Assembly (NCBI RefSeq): GCF_019891175.1
Contig: NZ_CP072600.1
Span: 3,534,001 to 3,598,000, forward strand
Direction: 5' to 3'
Length of the DNA: 64,000 nucleotides
Source of the DNA: Leptothermofonsia sichuanensis E412
Lineage (GTDB): Bacteria > Cyanobacteriota > Cyanobacteriia > Leptolyngbyales > Leptolyngbyaceae
The notes beneath the pieces are model-generated. The model had not been told where the DNA came from. It worked only from the letters and a program-made list of their open reading frames with translations, and did not search any database. Of the stretch, positions 60,023-64,000 are shown one piece after another. Every line of letters starts with the position of its first letter. Position 1 is the stretch's first letter. The position numbers were made by a program, and so were the translations under genes.

Positions 60023-61369
60023 ATGACTGCGACTTCCCGCCGGTACCATATCACCACGTTTGGCTGTCAGATGAACAAGGCTGACTCTGAGCGCATGGCT
60101 GGCATTCTTGAAAAGATGGGCTTTGAGTGGGCAGAGCAGCCAGATGATGCCAATCTCATTCTCTACAATACCTGCACTATTCGAGATAATGCAGAGCAGA
60201 AGGTTTACTCTTACCTGGGCAGACAGGCAAAACGTAAACAGACAGAACCCGATTTGACCCTGGTAGTGGCTGGCTGCGTCGCTCAGCAGGAAGGAGAGAG
60301 TTTGTTGCGGCGGGTCCCTGAACTGGATCTGGTCATGGGTCCGCAACATGCCAACCGGTTGCAAGAGTTGCTAGAACAGGTGTTCAGTGGCAGTCAGGTC
60401 GTGGCAACTGAGCCAGTTCACATTATGGAGGATATTACCAAACCTCGCCGTGACAGCCAGATCACCGCCTGGGTGAATGTTATCTATGGTTGCAATGAAC
60501 GCTGTACCTATTGTGTAGTCCCCAGTGTGCGGGGGGTGGAACAATCTCGCACGCCGACTGCAATTCGGGCAGAGATGGAAGCCCTGGGCAGGCAGGGTTA
60601 TCGGGAGGTGACCCTGCTGGGGCAGAACATTGATGCCTATGGACGGGATTTAGCGGGAGTCACTGAGGATGGGCGACATCTGCATACGCTGACGGATTTG
60701 CTTTATTTTGTCCATGATGTGCCAGGAATTGAGCGGATTCGGTTTGCCACCAGCCATCCACGCTACTTCACAGAGCGATTGATTCGTGCCTGTGCAGAGT
60801 TGTCAAAGGTCTGTGAGCATTTCCATATTCCCTTTCAATCGGGGGACAATGCCGTCCTAAAGGCCATGGCACGGGGCTACACTCAGGAAAAGTATCGTCG
60901 GATTATTCATACAATTCGTAAGTACATGCCGGATGCAGCCATCAGCGCTGATGCGATCGTCGGATTTCCTGGTGAAACGGAGGAACAGTTTGAGAACACC
61001 CTGAAACTGGTGGAGGATATTGGCTTTGACCAGTTGAATACAGCCGCATACTCACCCCGTCCGGGGACTCCGGCTGCTCTGTGGGAGAACCAGTTGAGTG
61101 AAGAGGTGAAGAGCGATCGCCTCCAGCGCCTGAATCATCTAGTTGCCACTAAGGCGGCTGAGCGGTCTCTGCGCTACCTGAACCGGGTTGAGGAAATTCT
61201 GGTTGAGGACCAGAACCCTAAAGACCCCTCTCAGGTGATGGGACGTACTCGTAGCAATCGGCTCACTTTTTTCCCCGGAGCCATTGAGGCGTTGAAAGGC
61301 AGGTTAGTCAACGTCCGAATTACGGCTGCACGTGCATTCAGCCTGACGGGAGAACTCTTGCCAGAATGA
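60023..61369 (+). CDS. miaB: tRNA-2-methylthio-N6-dimethylallyladenosine synthase
   Basis: A 448-aa radical-SAM enzyme that adds a methylthio group to i6A37 of tRNAs. The N-terminal cluster cysteines are in [27 protein letters not shown] and [11 protein letters not shown]. The radical-SAM motif is [17 protein letters not shown] (about 148-164). [26 protein letters not shown] and [15 protein letters not shown] follow, then a C-terminal TRAM domain ([20 protein letters not shown]). The ATG at 60023 matches the family N-terminus; the frame runs upstream to 59963. Confidence 0.96.
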   Translation: MTATSRRYHITTFGCQMNKADSERMAGILEKMGFEWAEQPDDANLILYNTCTIRDNAEQKVYSYLGRQAKRKQTEPDLTLVVAGCVAQQEGESLLRRVPELDLVMGPQHANRLQELLEQVFSGSQVVATEPVHIMEDITKPRRDSQITAWVNVIYGCNERCTYCVVPSVRGVEQSRTPTAIRAEMEALGRQGYREVTLLGQNIDAYGRDLAGVTEDGRHLHTLTDLLYFVHDVPGIERIRFATSHPRYFTERLIRACAELSKVCEHFHIPFQSGDNAVLKAMARGYTQEKYRRIIHTIRKYMPDAAISADAIVGFPGETEEQFENTLKLVEDIGFDQLNTAAYSPRPGTPAALWENQLSEEVKSDRLQRLNHLVATKAAERSLRYLNRVEEILVEDQNPKDPSQVMGRTRSNRLTFFPGAIEALKGRLVNVRITAARAFSLTGELLPE

Positions 61370-61536
61370 GCTTCAACTCCAACAGGCAGATTTGAATCAG
61401 GATTATAGCCGGAGGCAGAGAACAGGGGACGGGATATAGGGAAGGGAAGATGACAGGATCAAGCTTTGAGTGTTCTAATCTGGCCTGATTTGTTCTATCC
61501 TGGTTTGTTCTATCCTGGATGGCTACTGCTATAGCT

Positions 61537-63141
61537 CTACACGTTCTTCAATTCCTGCACGACCTGTTCTATCACACCCTGCCAGTCTCCCGGTTGGGTC
61601 TGGCGGAAGAGGCGCATCGTGGGATACCAGGGAGTGTCTGGCCGGTGCAGCATCCAGCGCCAGTCAGGAATATAGGAGAGGAGAGTCCACACAGGTTTGC
61701 CCAGAGCACCCGCCAGGTGGGCAACAGACGTGTCCACGGTAATCACCAGATCCAGTTGGGCGATCGCGGCAGCCGTCTCAGCCATATCCGTCAATTGCTG
61801 ACTTAAATCCTGGATGTGGGATTCCTGCCAGCCCAGTTCCAGCAGGTCCATCTGGGGAATCCCTTTTTGCAGGCTGTAGTAAGCAATGTTTGGGATTTCC
61901 AGAAGTGGCTGAAAGTACGTCAGGGGACAGGAGCGAACCTGGTTACGCTTATAAAGATTACCGCCTGACCAGACAATTCCAACTTTGAGCTGAGCACCGG
62001 GTGGGGTATTCAGTCGAACAGTGGATTCTCTGGGAGGATGCAGATAGGGCACCTGAGCTGGTACGGTGTCCAGCGTAGTCCCAAGAATATGGGGCAGACT
62101 GAGTAAGGGAGCGTAGGTGTGGAATTCGGGTAAGGGATAGCCCAGGGGCACCATCTGATCAATGCCAGCAATAGATGAAAGCAGGCGCATCAACGGTTTA
62201 TGGCAGGTCAGTACTACCCGTCCTCCCCGTTGAGCTGCGATCGCAGCATAGCGAATGAATTGGATGGTGTCTCCCAATCCCTGTTCCGCGTGGAGCAACA
62301 GGGTACGCCCTTTTAAGTCAGCCCCATCCCAGACGGGCTGCTTGAACGGGCAGGGAGGAAACTCCCCTGTTTGAAACCGCCACTCATATTCAGCAAAGCC
62401 CTGACCATAGTCGCCCTGGGTCAGTAACAACAACCCCCGGTTGTAGTGCGCATTGGGAAAGTTGGGATCCAGCTTGAGTGCCCGCTCAAAACAATCGGCA
62501 GCTTCCTGAAACCTGCCCTGATCCTGTAGGGCAGTCCCCAAACTGATATGCGCCTCAACATAGTCAGGTTTGACCGCCAGTGCTCGCTGGTGGTAGGTGA
62601 TGGCTACGTTTGACTTGCCCTGCCGTTGCAGGATCGCCCCAATATTGTTGAGGGCACGGGGTTCATCCGGTTGGACAGAGAGCGCTTGCTGGTAATAGGA
62701 CAGGGCTTCCTCCAGCTTATTCTGGTCTTGCAGAATGGCTCCCAATCCATCGTATGCCTTCAGATTATTGGGTTCAAAGGTAACAATTTGACTATAGGTG
62801 GCGATCGCCTCCTCTATCCTTTGTTTCCCCAGTTTCCAGAGGGCAAGGCAAAGATTTTCCCGTGCGCCTGTAAAACCTGGTTTTAACGCCAGTGCCTGAC
62901 GATACAGCGGGATTCCGTCTTCAAACCTGCCATTTTGACAGGCAATCACTCCCAACAGGTTCAGCGCTTCTACCTGTTGAGGTTGTTGCTGTAAGATGTG
63001 GCGAGCGATTTGTTCTGCCTGGGGTAGCCGCCCTGCCTGATGGTGTGCTTTGGCCGTGGCAAGGGCTTCGCTGAGGTTGAATTGGGAGAATGGCTGGGAA
63101 TTATTCACAGGCAGAGTCAAGATGAAAGGTGGAATGGGCAA
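61537..63141 (-). CDS. TPR protein with GT9-like glycosyltransferase-type C-terminal domain
   Basis: A 534-aa protein. Residues about 30-260 hold six to seven tetratricopeptide repeats (AHHQAGRLPQAEQIARHILQ, YDGLGAILQDQNKLEEALSY, ALNNIGAILQRQGKSNVAIT). The C-terminal ~260 residues resemble heptosyltransferase-like GT-B domains: LLHAEQGLGDTIQFIRYAAI (about 290), KVGIVWSGGNLYKRNQ, and ITVDTSVAHLAGALGKPVWT. Such TPR-GT proteins are frequent in cyanobacteria and may act in protein or surface glycosylation. The start is TTG 63141 or GTG 63108; there is no clear ribosome-binding site. Confidence 0.85.
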   Translation of the reverse strand: MPIPPFILTLPVNNSQPFSQFNLSEALATAKAHHQAGRLPQAEQIARHILQQQPQQVEALNLLGVIACQNGRFEDGIPLYRQALALKPGFTGARENLCLALWKLGKQRIEEAIATYSQIVTFEPNNLKAYDGLGAILQDQNKLEEALSYYQQALSVQPDEPRALNNIGAILQRQGKSNVAITYHQRALAVKPDYVEAHISLGTALQDQGRFQEAADCFERALKLDPNFPNAHYNRGLLLLTQGDYGQGFAEYEWRFQTGEFPPCPFKQPVWDGADLKGRTLLLHAEQGLGDTIQFIRYAAIAAQRGGRVVLTCHKPLMRLLSSIAGIDQMVPLGYPLPEFHTYAPLLSLPHILGTTLDTVPAQVPYLHPPRESTVRLNTPPGAQLKVGIVWSGGNLYKRNQVRSCPLTYFQPLLEIPNIAYYSLQKGIPQMDLLELGWQESHIQDLSQQLTDMAETAAAIAQLDLVITVDTSVAHLAGALGKPVWTLLSYIPDWRWMLHRPDTPWYPTMRLFRQTQPGDWQGVIEQVVQELKNV

Positions 63142-63161
63142 GGTGCAGGATTGGAGTCTGG

Positions 63162-64000
63162 TTAGAGCCTGATCCCTTTCAAACTACTGCGTGGATCGAA
63201 ACTCCGAATGGAACGCAGTTTTTCGTAATACTCCCGTTCAACGGGCGATAGATCTTTAGGAGGTGTGATCACAATCCGGACAATCTGGTCGGTGCGATCG
63301 CCCTTGGGAGTCCGCCAGCCCTTGCCCCGCAGGCGCAGCGACTGCCCGGAACGAATACCAGCGGGCACATTCATGGTCACAGGACCATCGGCAGTCGGCA
63401 CTTCTACCTGAGCGCCTAAAACCGCTTCCTCTGGCGAGATTGGTACTTCACACAGGAGGTTGTCACCATCAAACTGGAAAAAAGGATGGGGAGTGACTTC
63501 CACGGTAAGGTACAGGTCCCCCCGTTGACTGGTGTAATAGGGGCTGTGCTGACCTTTCCCCTTGACCCGGATGCGGCTTCCAGGTTTTGCCCCTGGAGGG
63601 ATCCGCACTTCAAACTCTTCCCGCCCCAGGACCAATCGTTTTTGAACCCCGTGGAACGCTTCCGAAAGGCTGAGGGTAATGGTCGCTTCTGTATCCAGCC
63701 CGGTGCCGGTGCCGGTATCAAACCCGGTCGAAAACCCATCAAACCCGGTAGTTCTCCGGGAGGTGCGGTACCCCGTTTGGGGTCCGGTTCGTCCACCAAA
63801 CCCAGTGCTGCCTGTGCCCATACGACCGAGGAGTTCGTTGATGAACTCTTCAAAGCTGCCGTATTGCCCAAATTCAAAGTTGTCGAAGTCTACGCTAGTA
63901 AAGGGCGATCGCCCGCCGCTCGCGGCTGCCCCTGCGGACTCAGCCTGTTTCCAGTATTGCCCAAAGCGATCGTACTTCTGTCGCTTATCCTGGTCTGACA
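63162..64000 (-). CDS. DnaJ/CbpA-type co-chaperone (5' end off window)
   Basis: The C-terminal ~280 residues of an Hsp40 protein run to the right edge in an open frame. The piece begins just after the J domain (LSDQDKRQKYDRFG-like end; here SDQDKRQKYDRFGQYW), followed by a Gly/Phe-rich linker with an unusual threonine/glycine repeat (STGFDTGTGTGLDTEAT). Two substrate-binding C-terminal domains follow (LSLSEAFHGVQKRLVLG, RIPPGAKPGSRIRVKGKGQ, TMNVPAGIRSGQSLRLRGK). No CxxCxGxG zinc motifs occur, so it is a type II (CbpA-like) member. Confidence 0.88.
   Translation of the reverse strand, partial: SDQDKRQKYDRFGQYWKQAESAGAAASGGRSPFTSVDFDNFEFGQYGSFEEFINELLGRMGTGSTGFGGRTGPQTGYRTSRRTTGFDGFSTGFDTGTGTGLDTEATITLSLSEAFHGVQKRLVLGREEFEVRIPPGAKPGSRIRVKGKGQHSPYYTSQRGDLYLTVEVTPHPFFQFDGDNLLCEVPISPEEAVLGAQVEVPTADGPVTMNVPAGIRSGQSLRLRGKGWRTPKGDRTDQIVRIVITPPKDLSPVEREYYEKLRSIRSFDPRSSLKGIRL

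Overview
The window is cyanobacterial. It carries psbN and psbH of photosystem II, tatA, a prepilin peptidase, photorespiratory enzymes, a cyanobacterial-type photolyase, very many HIP1-like GCGATCGC sites, and several arrays of heptanucleotide tandem repeats (STRR type). The repeats, small MITE-like hairpins and large extracytoplasmic gene clusters suggest a filamentous or otherwise large-genome cyanobacterium. Genus cannot be decided from sequence reading alone. No rRNA, tRNA or CRISPR array was recognised, but tRNAs were only looked for by eye.

1-19.5 kb (all minus strand): one long, tightly packed gene cluster for a phage-tail-like contractile injection system. In transcription order it has a small beta-rich protein, sheath, tube, a cysteine-containing T4-baseplate-like protein, a proline-rich disordered protein, a DUF4255 tail-terminator, an AAA+ ATPase, a 96-aa protein, a CIS-tube adaptor, a separate LysM protein, a gpD-like hub, a gpV-like spike, a PAAR-like tip, a gp25 wedge, two very large baseplate wedge proteins, and a gpI-like protein fused to a beta-helix that runs off the left edge. 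There is no capsid, portal, terminase or integrase, so this is an injection machine and not a prophage. A tape measure and effectors are not visible and may lie further left.

19.5-34.4 kb: mixed genes. These are a LOG-family protein, a small membrane protein with cysteine pairs, a ribbon-helix-helix regulator followed by an unusual PIN-like/LeuA-regulatory-domain fusion, prepilin peptidase, leuB, photolyase and pyruvate kinase. A three-gene set encodes two secreted helical proteins around a DUF1275 membrane protein. An intact IS630 element lies beside a deletion scar that joins two truncated genes.

34.7-46.3 kb (minus): a cell-surface polysaccharide locus with a Wzm/Wzt-type ABC exporter, a fucosyltransferase-like protein, a membrane-anchored methyltransferase-like protein and seven family-2 glycosyltransferases. 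Five of these form a tandem paralogous array with overlapping stop and start codons. A Uma2-type nuclease-fold protein and a GH38 alpha-mannosidase follow.

50.8-64 kb: psbN/psbH/tatA, then glcF and glcE, a receiver-histidine kinase with a convergent OmpR-type regulator, an alanine/serine-glyoxylate aminotransferase and a glyoxylate/hydroxypyruvate reductase. Together these cover several steps of photorespiratory glycolate metabolism. A lumenal pentapeptide-repeat protein, miaB, a TPR-glycosyltransferase-like protein and a DnaJ-type co-chaperone (truncated by the right edge) complete the window. Across the window, heptamer arrays and hairpin elements repeatedly sit exactly at gene ends and supply stop codons.
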